Translations under genes and position numbers: made by a program | Shown here: piece after piece, positions 27,286 to 35,835 of the stretch | How the letters are laid out: every line of letters begins with the position of its first letter | Position numbering within the stretch: the first letter of the stretch is position 1 | Origin: Rhodovarius lipocyclicus | Lineage (GTDB): Bacteria > Pseudomonadota > Alphaproteobacteria > Acetobacterales > Acetobacteraceae | DNA: 64,000 bases | Reading direction: 5' to 3' | Assembly: GCF_009900765.1 (NCBI RefSeq) | Contig: NZ_JAAABL010000001.1 | Coordinates: forward strand, 310,001 to 374,000 | Notes under the pieces: generated by a model | Database searches by the model: none | Told to the model about the DNA's origin: nothing | The model's input: the letters and a program-made list of their open reading frames with translations, nothing else

Positions 27286-27894
27286 TCAACGGTCCCGCCG
27301 CCAGGGCAGGAACATGTGGGCGATCCTGCCCTCGCCGGCCAGCTGATGGAACAGCGCGACGCCGGCATGGCCGCCGAGATAGATCCACAGCACCGTGACC
27401 AGGGCGGCATGGATGCCCAGCAGCGGCGCGAGCCCGCCATACCAGCCGAGCGCACCCGTTGCCACCAGCGCCGTCGCCGCCAGCAGGCCAAGCCCATGCA
27501 CCGCCGGGGCAAGACCCGCCGCCGTTTCCTCCGCGCGCGGCAGGCGCCGGGCGCGCAGGGCGACGATGACGCCGCGCAGGTCGAGCCACGCCGCGCGGCG
27601 GCGTGAGGCCGAAAACCAGGGAAACAGCGCCGCCGGCGCGGTGCCGCCGCCGCCCGGCCGCAGCAGGACGGTAAGCCACAGCATCGACACCGCCGCCACC
27701 GCGCCGAGGCCAGCCAGCACATGCACGGCGAACCAGGCATCGCCCGGCACCCCGCCCTCCGGGGTCGCCATGACCGAGCCCGTCGTCAGCTGGACCGCGA
27801 CCATCGCGACGAGCAGAAGGTGGCCGAAGCGGACGGCGCGCGCATGCCGGCGCGGATTGGCCGAGGGGATGGTCGTGTCCGACATGGTGCTCAT
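27286..27894 (-). CDS. Cytochrome b561-type membrane protein
   Basis: 202 residues with four hydrophobic segments. Candidate haem histidines are in the first helix (VRFGHLLLVAMVAVQLTTG), AVHVLAGLGAV, VHGLGLL and the last helix (LGIHAALVTVLWIYLGGHAGVALFHQL). This fits small di-haem cytochrome b561/hydrogenase-type b subunits that pass electrons across the inner membrane. The start overlaps the stop of the upstream secreted-protein gene. The partner oxidoreductase is not in view. Confidence 0.78.
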   Translation of the reverse strand: MSTMSDTTIPSANPRRHARAVRFGHLLLVAMVAVQLTTGSVMATPEGGVPGDAWFAVHVLAGLGAVAAVSMLWLTVLLRPGGGGTAPAALFPWFSASRRRAAWLDLRGVIVALRARRLPRAEETAAGLAPAVHGLGLLAATALVATGALGWYGGLAPLLGIHAALVTVLWIYLGGHAGVALFHQLAGEGRIAHMFLPWRRDR

Positions 27895-28463
27895 GCCTCC
27901 GGCGCCGCGCCGCGCCGACCGGCGAACAGCCGGGCGACCAGCAGCAGGGCGAGCGCCGCCGGCACGCCGAGCGCCACCGGCAGTACCCGCGCGGATTCGA
28001 CCACAGGCTTCGGCGCGATGCTGAAGATGGCGCCCGTGCCGATGGCCGGCACCGGCGCGTCGCGCGTGGCGGCGCTGACCAGCACGCGATAGGTCCCCGG
28101 TGCGATCAGCCGCAGCGACCAGTCGCTGCGCGCGGACCCGCCCGGCCCCAGCGCCGGAATGGTCAGCGCCTTGTTGGCGCTCCAGTCCTCGAGGTCGATC
28201 GCCTGCTCATGCCCGGCATCGACGCGCAGGATGGTCAGCCAGGCGACGACGCCGCTGGCCTCGGCCGTGGGAGAAGGGTTGCGGATGACGGCATGGTAAG
28301 TCAGCCGGTCGCCCATACGCGGCGCGGGCGGATTGGCCGCATCGGGCGCGAGGGTGACTTCGAGCGGGGCGGGTGCCGCGCCGTCGGCCGCCCGCGCCGG
28401 GGGTGGCGCCAGGGCGAACAGCGCGGCCAGCGCGCCGGCTGCGAGGATGGTCCTGCGGATCAT
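27891..28463 (-). CDS. Exported protein with Ig-like domain and C-terminal anchor
   Basis: 190 residues: signal peptide (TILAAGALAALFALAPPPARAA), a beta-rich domain (TYHAVIRNPSPTAEASGVVAWLTI...LRLIAPGTYRVLVSAATRD) like bacterial CARDB/Ig folds, and a C-terminal membrane helix (LPVALGVPAALALLLVARLFAG) with a basic tail. Both ends overlap neighbouring genes (cytochrome b and ABC permease), so it is part of that operon. Probably a periplasmic, membrane-tethered accessory of the exporter. No named family is certain. Confidence 0.65.
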   Translation of the reverse strand: MIRRTILAAGALAALFALAPPPARAADGAAPAPLEVTLAPDAANPPAPRMGDRLTYHAVIRNPSPTAEASGVVAWLTILRVDAGHEQAIDLEDWSANKALTIPALGPGGSARSDWSLRLIAPGTYRVLVSAATRDAPVPAIGTGAIFSIAPKPVVESARVLPVALGVPAALALLLVARLFAGRRGAAPEA

Positions 28464-29233
28464 GACACGATCTCCTCTCCGGGCCGGCGCGGCGCGTGCA
28501 GCGCGCGCAGGGCGAGGCCGTAGGCCAGCGCCAGCCAGCCGAACACGAGCGCGAGGTGCCAGCCCTGCGCGGCTAGCGCCTGGCCATCGATCACCATCGC
28601 ATCGAGCGCGTTGACCGCGCCCGAGAAGGGATTGACCGCGTCGAAGCCGCGACCGAGGGCGGATTGGCGCAGGCTGGGGCCAATCGCCAGAGGGCTCGCG
28701 ACGAGCATCAGCCCGATCAACGCGGAAAGCAGGGCCGCGCGGGCCGAGCGCAGCCGCGCCCCCAACGCCATCGCGCCCGCCCCGATGGCGAGCGCCACCG
28801 GCGTGCCCAGCAGCACAAGCCCGACCAGCGCGGCGCCGAGATTCTGCCCGGTGCTGCCGACCGCCCAGAGATAGGGCAGTGCCAGCGCGACCATGGCGAG
28901 CCAGGCCAACGCCTGGCCGCCGAGCTTGCCGAGCAGGATGGCCCGTCGTGGCGCCGCGGTGGCGAGCAGCGGCAGCAGCGCGCCGCGCTCGCGATCGCCG
29001 GCCACCGCATCCACGCCCATCACGGCGGTGAGCAGCGCGCCGAGCGCGATGGTCATGCCCGCCATGTCATAGACCACCTGCGCGTTGTCGAGCAGGCCGA
29101 GCTGCGTGCTGCCCACCAGCAGTAGCGCGAAGCCGGTGAAGGCGAATGCCGCGGCAAGCAGCCAGGCGAGGCCGCGCGGGCTCGTCAGGAGTTCGCCCCC
29201 TTCGCGCCGGGCGATGGCGAAGGCGGGGCTCAT
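28460..29233 (-). CDS. ABC-2 type transporter permease (NosY-like)
   Basis: 257 residues with about six membrane helices. The start (FAIARREGGELLTSPRGLAWLL) and the VDAVAGDRERGALLPLLATAAPRRAILLGK segment are typical of NosY-type ABC-2 permeases. Overlaps the ATPase gene upstream and the exported-protein gene downstream. No nosZ or nosD is nearby, so the role is not nitrous oxide reductase maturation on this evidence. Confidence 0.85.
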   Translation of the reverse strand: MSPAFAIARREGGELLTSPRGLAWLLAAAFAFTGFALLLVGSTQLGLLDNAQVVYDMAGMTIALGALLTAVMGVDAVAGDRERGALLPLLATAAPRRAILLGKLGGQALAWLAMVALALPYLWAVGSTGQNLGAALVGLVLLGTPVALAIGAGAMALGARLRSARAALLSALIGLMLVASPLAIGPSLRQSALGRGFDAVNPFSGAVNALDAMVIDGQALAAQGWHLALVFGWLALAYGLALRALHAPRRPGEEIVS

Positions 29234-30234
29234 GGCCGATCCCCCGCCGCGTCATGGGCGCCGGTCAATGAGAGGTAGAGCGCCTCCAGTCCCGCCTGCT
29301 CGGCGCGCACCTCGCGGATAGGCCAGCCGGCGAAGAGCAGCGCGCGCCAGACGGTCTCCGGCGCGACGCCGGGCGCGAGCTCGACAAGCGCCTCCTCCGC
29401 ACCGGCATGGCGGATGGCGAGCAGCGCGGCGCTGTCGGCCGGCAGGCTCGGCGCGGGGCCGCCCAGCGCCAGGCGGAAGCGGCGGCCCGCGGCGTGGCCG
29501 CGCAGTTTGGCAAGGCTGCCTTCGGCCACGGTGCGGCCGGCGACGATGACGGTCGCGCGGTCCGCGATGCGCTCGACGTCCTCGATCAAATGCGTGCACA
29601 ATAGCACCGCGACGCCGCGGCTGCGGGCGAGGTGGCGCAGCAATCCGAGCAGCCGCAGCCGGCCGCGCGGATCGAGGCCGTTGGTCGGCTCGTCGAGAAT
29701 CAGCAGCTCAGGTTCGGCAACCAGCGCGCGGGCCACGGCAAGCCGCCGCCGCATGCCCTGGGAGTAGCGCGCGGCGGGCATCCGCTTCGGCGCCTCGGCG
29801 AGGCCGACTTCCTCGATCAGGGCGGCGGCGCGCGCTGCGCCGATCGGGCGGCCCTGCAGCACCGCCCAATATTGCAGGTAGTCCGCGGCGGTCATCCAGC
29901 CGGTCAGCCCGTCCTGTTCCGGCATCAGCCCGATGCGCGCGCGCAGCGCGTCGGGCGCGGTCAGCGGGTCAGCCCCGAACAGCCGCACGCGGCCCGCCTC
30001 GGGCGCCAGCAGGCCGAGGGCGACGGCCATGGTCGTCGTCTTGCCGGCGCCGTTCGGGCCAAGCAGGCCGCAGACCTCCCCGCGCGCGACGTGGAGGTGG
30101 ACATCGGCGAGGACGCGCCGCGACCCACGCCTTACGCTCAGGCCCTCGATGGCGAGTGGCGGGGCCGCACCGTCGCTGCCGGTCCGCGGACGGTCATCGG
30201 GAGGATCCAGGCTGGTGGTGTGCGAGAGGCTCAT
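29230..30234 (-). CDS. ABC transporter ATP-binding protein (NosF-like)
   Basis: 334 residues from ATG 30234, with GGAG upstream. Walker A is LLGPNGAGKTTT, the signature is YSQGMRRRLAVARAL, and Walker B is LLILDEPTNGLDP. The C-terminal extension resembles that of exporter ATPases paired with ABC-2 permeases. First gene of the leftward set ATPase-permease-exported protein-cytochrome b-regulator-kinase, all overlapping or within about 20 bases. Confidence 0.9.
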   Translation of the reverse strand: MSLSHTTSLDPPDDRPRTGSDGAAPPLAIEGLSVRRGSRRVLADVHLHVARGEVCGLLGPNGAGKTTTMAVALGLLAPEAGRVRLFGADPLTAPDALRARIGLMPEQDGLTGWMTAADYLQYWAVLQGRPIGAARAAALIEEVGLAEAPKRMPAARYSQGMRRRLAVARALVAEPELLILDEPTNGLDPRGRLRLLGLLRHLARSRGVAVLLCTHLIEDVERIADRATVIVAGRTVAEGSLAKLRGHAAGRRFRLALGGPAPSLPADSAALLAIRHAGAEEALVELAPGVAPETVWRALLFAGWPIREVRAEQAGLEALYLSLTGAHDAAGDRP

Positions 30235-30363
30235 GATTGTCGCTCCTGGGCGGGGCCGCACCTGTTGCGGCTGCGCTCGGTCCAGGATGCCCGCGCTGCG
30301 GTGATCGGCATTTGGAGCGTGCTATACGGATTCCCAACGCGCGCGCCCTGGCGCGCGCATGCG

Positions 30364-30394
30364 AAAGGGGCCGCGCCGAACCCGGCACGGCCCC
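30364..30394 (-). terminator. Intrinsic terminator after COG4705 gene
   Basis: Reading leftward, a GGGGCCG / CGGCCCC stem, extended by GCCG/CGGC across a mismatch, is followed by TTTC. It lies 20 bases past the stop of the COG4705 gene and separates that pair from the ABC operon. Confidence 0.65.
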
Positions 30395-30413
30395 CTGGCG
30401 CCGGCATGCCCGG

Positions 30414-31202
30414 TCAGGCGCGCTGTTCGGCCAGCCGCGCGGTGCGGACCATTCGGAAGACCAGCGCACCGATCACCGTGAGGAAGACGGCGCTGGTGCC
30501 GACGGTGCCGAGCCCGAACCCGCCATCGGCCGGGGCCTGGGACAGCAGGTCGCCCAGCGAGGCGCCGAAGGGCCGCGTCAGCACATAGGCGATCCAGAAG
30601 CAGAGGACCGCGCCGGCCCGGAAGCCGTAATGCGCGAGGGTGACAGCGGCGATCAGCGCGCCGAACATCACCGCTGAGAGGCCGTAGCCCAGCGCCAGAC
30701 GTTCCGCCACCAGGTCGCCGGCGGCGGTGCCGAGCGCGAAGGTGAACAGAATGGTCGCCCAGTAGAAGCCTTCCCGTCGGCGCGTCACGATGGTGTGGAT
30801 CGACAGCGTCCGCTCCACCGCGTACCAGGCGGCGAAGGTCACCGCGAGGCCGATCGCGAAGCCTGCGGTCGCGGCAGGCAGCGGCACGCCCAGATTGTCC
30901 ACCATGTTGTCTGTGATCAGCGTGCCCACGACGCTGACCATCACCGTGGTCAGCCAGTAGATCACCGGCACGTAGCGATCGGCGCGCACCTGCATCCACA
31001 GGATCGCGGCGAGCAGCGCGGCCATCACCACCGATGTGCCGCCAAGCCCGAAGCCGAGCGTCACCGAAAGGAAGTCGGCGCCAGTCTCGCCGACCGTGGT
31101 GGCGAGGATCTTGATCACCCAAAAGGCCAGCGTGACCTCCGGGACCTTGTTGAGCAACGTGCCGGCCGCGCGCGGGCCGAGTGTGGTGGCGGACATGGTC
31201 AT
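30414..31202 (-). CDS. COG4705-family membrane protein
   Basis: 262 residues (or 260 from the second ATG, 31196), with about eight hydrophobic segments. The start LLNKVPEVTLAFWVIKILATTVGETGADFLS is characteristic of the uncharacterised COG4705 membrane-protein family. It follows the PepSY gene by 60 bases on the same strand. COG4705 proteins are often found beside PepSY proteins and two-component systems, as here. Function is unknown. Confidence 0.85.
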   Translation of the reverse strand: MTMSATTLGPRAAGTLLNKVPEVTLAFWVIKILATTVGETGADFLSVTLGFGLGGTSVVMAALLAAILWMQVRADRYVPVIYWLTTVMVSVVGTLITDNMVDNLGVPLPAATAGFAIGLAVTFAAWYAVERTLSIHTIVTRRREGFYWATILFTFALGTAAGDLVAERLALGYGLSAVMFGALIAAVTLAHYGFRAGAVLCFWIAYVLTRPFGASLGDLLSQAPADGGFGLGTVGTSAVFLTVIGALVFRMVRTARLAEQRA

Positions 31203-31261
31203 CCTTCCGGCAGGGGGTGGATGCGCGCGACGCCGGTCCGCCCGGCGCCGCGCCTTGGGGG

Positions 31262-31840
31262 TCAGCGGTTCTCGCCGCCGGCCGGCAAGGCCCGTGCCTG
31301 GCCAGTCGCGGCGTCCACCGCCACCTTCACGACGCGTCCATCGGGGCGCATCACCTCGACCTCGAAGCCGTTGGTGCCATCCTCGGCTTCCCAGCCGGCT
31401 TCGATCGTGCGCCCGCCGGCCGTGGTCTCGGCCGCCTCGATCGCCTTGGCCAGGGTGGTGGGCGCGCGCAGCAGGGCCGCGACCTCGTCGCGATCCTCGC
31501 GGTCGAGCAGCCGCGCGATCAGGCCGTCACGCTCGGTCGCGCGCACGGCGCCGGAGGCAGGGTCGATCTTGACGGTCAGCATCCGATCGGCCACTGCCAC
31601 GCGCACCTCGTACAGGTGGGTACCGTTCTCGTCCTCCAGGCCGATGCGAATCGCACGGCCGCCGGTCGCCGATTCGGCAGCGGCGATGGCGGCGGCCGGC
31701 GTCACCGTGGCGGCGCGCAGGGCCGCCACCTCGCGCGCGGATTCGGCGCCTTCGCGTTCGCTCGCGAAGGCAGGGGAAAGGGTGCTGCCGACGACGAGCG
31801 TCGCGGCCAGCATGGCGGGTAGGATGCGCCGGGAGATCAT
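31262..31840 (-). CDS. Secreted tandem PepSY-domain protein
   Basis: 192 residues from ATG 31840. A signal peptide (ILPAMLAATLVVGSTLSPAFA) is followed by two PepSY repeats: AAAIAAAESATGGRAIRIGLEDENGTHLYEVRV and KAIEAAETTAGGRTIEAGWEAEDGTNGFEVEV, each ending in VKIDPASG- or VAVDAATG-like turns. PepSY domains act in the periplasm, often as inhibitors or partners of membrane enzymes. First gene of a pair with the COG4705 membrane protein. Confidence 0.88.
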   Translation of the reverse strand: MISRRILPAMLAATLVVGSTLSPAFASEREGAESAREVAALRAATVTPAAAIAAAESATGGRAIRIGLEDENGTHLYEVRVAVADRMLTVKIDPASGAVRATERDGLIARLLDREDRDEVAALLRAPTTLAKAIEAAETTAGGRTIEAGWEAEDGTNGFEVEVMRPDGRVVKVAVDAATGQARALPAGGENR

Positions 31841-32099
31841 GATCGCCTGTTCCTGCTTCGAGGCATGCGCGGGATGCGGATGCCGATGGCACACAGGATG
31901 GGGTGGCGGCGACTGCCAGCGTTTGGAGGGCGCTATACCGATCACCAATCTTCGGTGGGACCCGCGGACAGTGACCTCCTGACAATGGCCGAGGACATCC
32001 ATTGTGGCCAACCGCGTTTGCAGGCCTGCTCCATCACTGGTCCCGATCCGCCTCCAACGGCGGACGCATCGCGCATGGATGGCCTGCGCGGCACCCTGC

Positions 32100-32849
32100 T
32101 CACGGCAACCTTCGCTTTCGTGCGGCCACGGAAAGTGTGATGGCGCCCAGGTCGAAGGTGGCCGCGGAGATGTTCCTGGCCATGACGCGCACGGTGTTGT
32201 TGGACCACGCGGCGGCGTCGAGCTCGATGAAGCGCGTCGACGAGGCGAGCGCTGCATGGGCAAGATCCCCCTGCCGCGCGCCATTGACGGTGACATCGAG
32301 CAGGCTGGTCGCCCCTGGTGCGAGACTCGGCAAGTCCCACGACACTTCAGCCGCGAACTCGCGCTGCCCTGCCGGTAGCGCTGGGGTACCGCAAATCAGC
32401 GCTGGCGCCGCCTCGGGCAACCCGTAGAGCCGCATCGCCTCGACCTCGATCTGCCCGTCGAAGCCGACGATGCCGATCTGCGCGAAGGCGACGCCTGGCC
32501 CGAGCCGCACCGTCATCCGCTTGTTCAGCGAGGCGTCGGCCATGGTGGCGCCGCCGGTCCAGGCCTTGGACGGGATGTTCCACAGCAGCGTGGTGATGGA
32601 GGCGAGCGCATCGCCAGCGACGTTCTCGCGGACGTTCATGGCCGCATCGAAGCAGCGCACGAAGATGCGTCCGCCATCGGCACTGCCAACGAGCGAATGG
32701 ACCAGGGCGAACTCCTTCGCCTGGGAGCACTCCACCACGAAGGCCAATCCCCGCTGCGCCTCCAGCAGCAGCCCACGGGCGGTCGGCGTAATGTCGTCCA
32801 GCCCGTTGAAGGACAGCCCGGCGAGGGTGGCGGCCAGAGGACTGCATGG
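32100..32849 (-). CDS. Phage-like protein of unknown function, copy 2
   Basis: Paralogue of 5775-6500, aligning over nearly its full length (AFAQIGIVGFDGQIEVEAMRLYGLPE, SWDLPSLAPGATSLLDVTV, WSNNTVRVMARNIS). Homology reaches upstream of the TTG at 32747 through LAGLSFNGLDDITPTARGLLLE, where copy 1 has an ATG and this copy has a CTC codon. No ATG is in frame between there and the stop at about 32858, so the 5' end is probably cut. Likely a fragment of a virion-type protein. Confidence 0.5.
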   Translation of the reverse strand, partial: PCSPLAATLAGLSFNGLDDITPTARGLLLEAQRGLAFVVECSQAKEFALVHSLVGSADGGRIFVRCFDAAMNVRENVAGDALASITTLLWNIPSKAWTGGATMADASLNKRMTVRLGPGVAFAQIGIVGFDGQIEVEAMRLYGLPEAAPALICGTPALPAGQREFAAEVSWDLPSLAPGATSLLDVTVNGARQGDLAHAALASSTRFIELDAAAWSNNTVRVMARNISAATFDLGAITLSVAARKRRLP

Positions 32850-33103
32850 TTGTTGAGCCGCTTATGCGTGATCGATCGGCGTTGACCGATGAGTGCGGAC
32901 AGAATGCCTCCCTGGCCGCGGTCGGCGCGCGTTGCGCCGCGCCATCCGCAGCGCTTGCCGGGTGAGGCGGCAGCCTGCAAGATCGCTGCAGGATCGCGCG
33001 GCGGCCTGCGGAGCCATCGGTATTTTCCGCCAAGCGCCGCGGGTGGCGCGTACCGGCGCCGTCTCTTCGGGATGGCCCGAGGCTCACCTCCCGCGGCGAC
33101 ACG

Positions 33104-35029
33104 ATGATAGCCTCCATGGCCGTACCACAGTCGGGGAGAAGCGGCGTGAAATCTGCCGAGGATCAGGTTACAGCGCCACGAACGGCATCGCAGCGAGTGC
33201 AGGCGGCCGGCATGCAACCGTCACGGACGCGCATCGCGGCGTCCTGGGAGCGGTGCCTGCGCCAGCACGGCCTGGAACGCCACCGCATCGCCTTTCCCCA
33301 GATCGTCTCGGAACGGGAACTCAAGGACGTCCGAGCGCCGATCGACGATCTGATCCACCTCGCGACCCCGGAACTGGACCGGCTCTTCACGCGGCTCGCC
33401 CGATACGACTACGTCGTCTCCCTAACCGATGCGGCCGGGGTCACCGTGCTGTTCCGCTGCGGTGATCAGTTGGCTTCCGAGTGCCGCGCGGTCGGCGTCC
33501 TCCCCGGCGCGGTCTGGACGGAGGAATCCCAGGGAACGAACGGGATCGGCACCTGCATCAAGGAGCAGCGTGCGCTCTCGGTCGTCAGGGGCGAGCACTT
33601 CGGCGAGAGCCTCGCCGGATTGTCCTGCACCGTGGCCCCGATCTTCGGCGCGGCGGGCCGACTGGCTGCGGTGCTCAACGTCACCACGCCGCACGCTGAT
33701 GCACTCTCGATGCAGGGCCTGGTGCGCGACATCGTCAGGCGATCCGCCCGGCGCATCGAGAATCGCTATTTCGAGCGCCGGAATCGCGGCCGCCCCGTGC
33801 TGCGGATTTCGGCGCAGGACGATTTCACTGATCTCGCCGCCGAGGTGAGGGTCGCGCTCGACGGCGGCGGACGGATCGTGGACGCGACCTCGGACGCGGC
33901 ACGGCTTCTACCAGGTGAGAGCGGGGCGCCCCTCGGCATCAGGGCCGCGGAACTCCACGGCGTCTCCACCGGCCACTCCGACCGGGGGACCGATGCGGTG
34001 ATGACGCATCAGGGCCGCCGCTTCTTCGTGCGCCGGGCGCGAGCCGACCGGGAGAGCGCCGCATCCGTGGTGCCAGCGGCCGCCGTCGCACCACCCCCGG
34101 GCGTGCCGGACATCGCTACCCTGGTCGGGCACGATCCGGTGGTGATCGAGCGCGTGCATCTCGCGCGACGTCTGCTCGACCGTCGGTTGCCGATCCTGCT
34201 CCAGGGCGAGACCGGAACGGGCAAGAGCGCGCTCGCGCGTGCTCTGCACAATGCCGGGATGCATGCGGGCGGACCCTTTGTCGCGATCAACTGCGCCGCC
34301 ATCCCGGCCGAGCTGATTGAGAGCGAACTCTTCGGCTACCGCCCCGGCGCCTTCACAGGCGCCGCGCGGCACGGGGCGCGCGGGCGAATCCTCGAGGCGG
34401 ATGGCGGCGTGCTCTTCCTCGACGAGATCGGCGACATGCCGATGGCGCTGCAGACGCGCCTTCTCCAGGTGCTGTCGGACGGCGAAGTCGTCCCGGTCGG
34501 TGCAGCGCAGCCGGTCCGCGTCTCCTTCGCGGTGGTCTCGGCGAGCCTGCACGACATCGCGGACCTCGTGCGGCAGGGGCGTTTCCGGCAGGATCTCTAC
34601 TTCCGCCTCAACGGTGCGACCGCGCTCCTGCCAGCCCTGCGCGAGCGTGCAGACAAGGGCGCCCTGATCGACGCTGTCTTCCGTGAGGAGGGCGCGGAGG
34701 CCGGAATGCCGAACCTCGCCCTCGACCGGACCGCCCTCCGCCTACTGGTCAGTCATGCCTGGCCCGGAAACATTCGTGAGCTGCGGCACGTCGCACGTTA
34801 CGCGGCCACATTGGCCGAGGATGGGATCGTGACGCCGGCATGCCTGCCCCCCTACTTCCGCCCGGCCGAGGCCGGCATGAGGGACGAGCGGAACATCACG
34901 GAAGCAGCGCTGACGCGGGCGGGCTGGAACGTTTCGCGCGCCGCGCGGCACCTCGGGATCTCGCGGGCCACCCTGCACCGCCGCATCGCCAGCCTTGACC
35001 TGAGCCGGCCGCCGCCACGGGGCGGCTGA
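33104..35029 (+). CDS. Sigma-54-dependent transcriptional activator (AcoR/MimR type)
   Basis: 641 residues (ATG 33116 is an alternative start). A GAF-like sensor region lies at about 70-220. The AAA+ domain has Walker A GETGTGKS near 368, the sigma-54-contact loop GAFTGA near 415 and LFLDEIGDMP as Walker B. A Fis-type HTH is at the C-terminus (about 600-632, NVSRAARHLGISRATLHRRI). The layout matches AcoR/MimR-type activators, which sense ketones or other small organics. It sits directly upstream of a sigma-54 promoter and the monooxygenase genes it probably controls. Confidence 0.93.
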   Translation: MIASMAVPQSGRSGVKSAEDQVTAPRTASQRVQAAGMQPSRTRIAASWERCLRQHGLERHRIAFPQIVSERELKDVRAPIDDLIHLATPELDRLFTRLARYDYVVSLTDAAGVTVLFRCGDQLASECRAVGVLPGAVWTEESQGTNGIGTCIKEQRALSVVRGEHFGESLAGLSCTVAPIFGAAGRLAAVLNVTTPHADALSMQGLVRDIVRRSARRIENRYFERRNRGRPVLRISAQDDFTDLAAEVRVALDGGGRIVDATSDAARLLPGESGAPLGIRAAELHGVSTGHSDRGTDAVMTHQGRRFFVRRARADRESAASVVPAAAVAPPPGVPDIATLVGHDPVVIERVHLARRLLDRRLPILLQGETGTGKSALARALHNAGMHAGGPFVAINCAAIPAELIESELFGYRPGAFTGAARHGARGRILEADGGVLFLDEIGDMPMALQTRLLQVLSDGEVVPVGAAQPVRVSFAVVSASLHDIADLVRQGRFRQDLYFRLNGATALLPALRERADKGALIDAVFREEGAEAGMPNLALDRTALRLLVSHAWPGNIRELRHVARYAATLAEDGIVTPACLPPYFRPAEAGMRDERNITEAALTRAGWNVSRAARHLGISRATLHRRIASLDLSRPPPRGG

Positions 35030-35044
35030 AGGACCGTCGCGGCC

Positions 35045-35083
35045 GCGACACTGCGCTGTCTCATACGCGCCCGCCTGCGACAG
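35045..35083. promoter_or_regulatory. Candidate activator-binding dyads
   Basis: GACA-N6-TGTC (35047-35060) and a wider CTGTC...GACAG pair (35056-35083) lie about 45-80 bases upstream of the sigma-54 promoter, where enhancer sites of such activators are expected. Placement and symmetry are seen; binding is inference. Confidence 0.4.
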
Positions 35084-35125
35084 GCGCACGCGCCCGGACA
35101 GGTTGGGCTAGAGGGATCGCGGCAT

Positions 35126-35141
35126 TGGCATGCCAATTGCT
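35126..35141 (+). promoter_or_regulatory. Sigma-54 promoter
   Basis: TGGCATGCCAATTGCT: GG (35127-35128) and GC (35139-35140) are separated by exactly 10 bases, with the TTGC of the -12 box, as in the consensus TGGCAC-N5-TTGC. It lies downstream of the sigma-54 activator gene and about 60 bases before the reductase start. Confidence 0.75.
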
Positions 35142-35199
35142 ATCATCCCCTGCGAATGCTCCGACAGGCAGCGAGAGCAGCTGGAGGAAGCTTGACATC

Positions 35200-35757
35200 G
35201 TGACCCGTCCAGAAATGTCGTCCAGCACCGCCATGACCCCGAGGGCCGGCCCGGCTTTCAGCGCGCCGCCGCCCAGCGTGGCGTTCCGGGCGGCGATGCG
35301 CCGTTTCGCCACTTCGGTGGCGCTCATAACCGGCCGGAGCCCCGGCGGCGCGCCGCATGGTATGGCAGCCTCCTCGATCATGTCCGTCTCGATGGACCCA
35401 TGTTCAATGCTCGTCTCCGTCAACCGGTCGGCAAGCATCCATCCGGTGCTGGCGACCACGGGGTGCTTCTGCGTGAACCTCCTCGGCCACGACCAACGGG
35501 ATGTCCTCGGTGCCTTCTCCGATTCCCGGCTGCGCGACCAGCGCTTTACCTCGGGCGACTGGCGCCTCGGCGCCGAGGGGCTGCCATATCTCCCATCCGC
35601 CCTGGCCGCGATCTTCTGCCGCGTCGCGAGCACGATGGACTACGGGACCCACACGCTGCACCTGGGGCCGGTCATCGACGTGATCGCAGGGGAAGCCGAC
35701 GCGCCGTTGGTCTGGCTCGACGGCGCGCCCGCTGCGCTGCGCCACGTGGCCGGATGA
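35200..35757 (+). CDS. Flavin reductase (FMN-binding split barrel)
   Basis: 185 residues from GTG 35200, preceded by GGAGGAAG; ATG 35215 is possible. HpaC-like core: MRRFATSVALITGRSPGGAPHGMAASSIMSVSMDP, then SVNRSASIHPVLATTGCFCVNLL. Such proteins use NAD(P)H to reduce flavin for a separate monooxygenase. The luciferase-like monooxygenase follows about 80 bases downstream and is the obvious client. Confidence 0.88.
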   Translation: MTRPEMSSSTAMTPRAGPAFSAPPPSVAFRAAMRRFATSVALITGRSPGGAPHGMAASSIMSVSMDPCSMLVSVNRSASIHPVLATTGCFCVNLLGHDQRDVLGAFSDSRLRDQRFTSGDWRLGAEGLPYLPSALAAIFCRVASTMDYGTHTLHLGPVIDVIAGEADAPLVWLDGAPAALRHVAG

Positions 35758-35835
35758 GGTCGCCGGCCCGTCTCGGGGAACGTGCCGGAACGGAATACCC
35801 CCGCTATGCCTTCCAGCAGAAAGAAAGGAAACGCC

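Noticed and set aside
28460-30234. NosFY-like genes as part of a nitrous oxide reductase cluster
   Set aside because: No nosZ, nosD, nosR or nosL is in the surrounding sequence; the similarity is to the broad ABC-2 exporter class.
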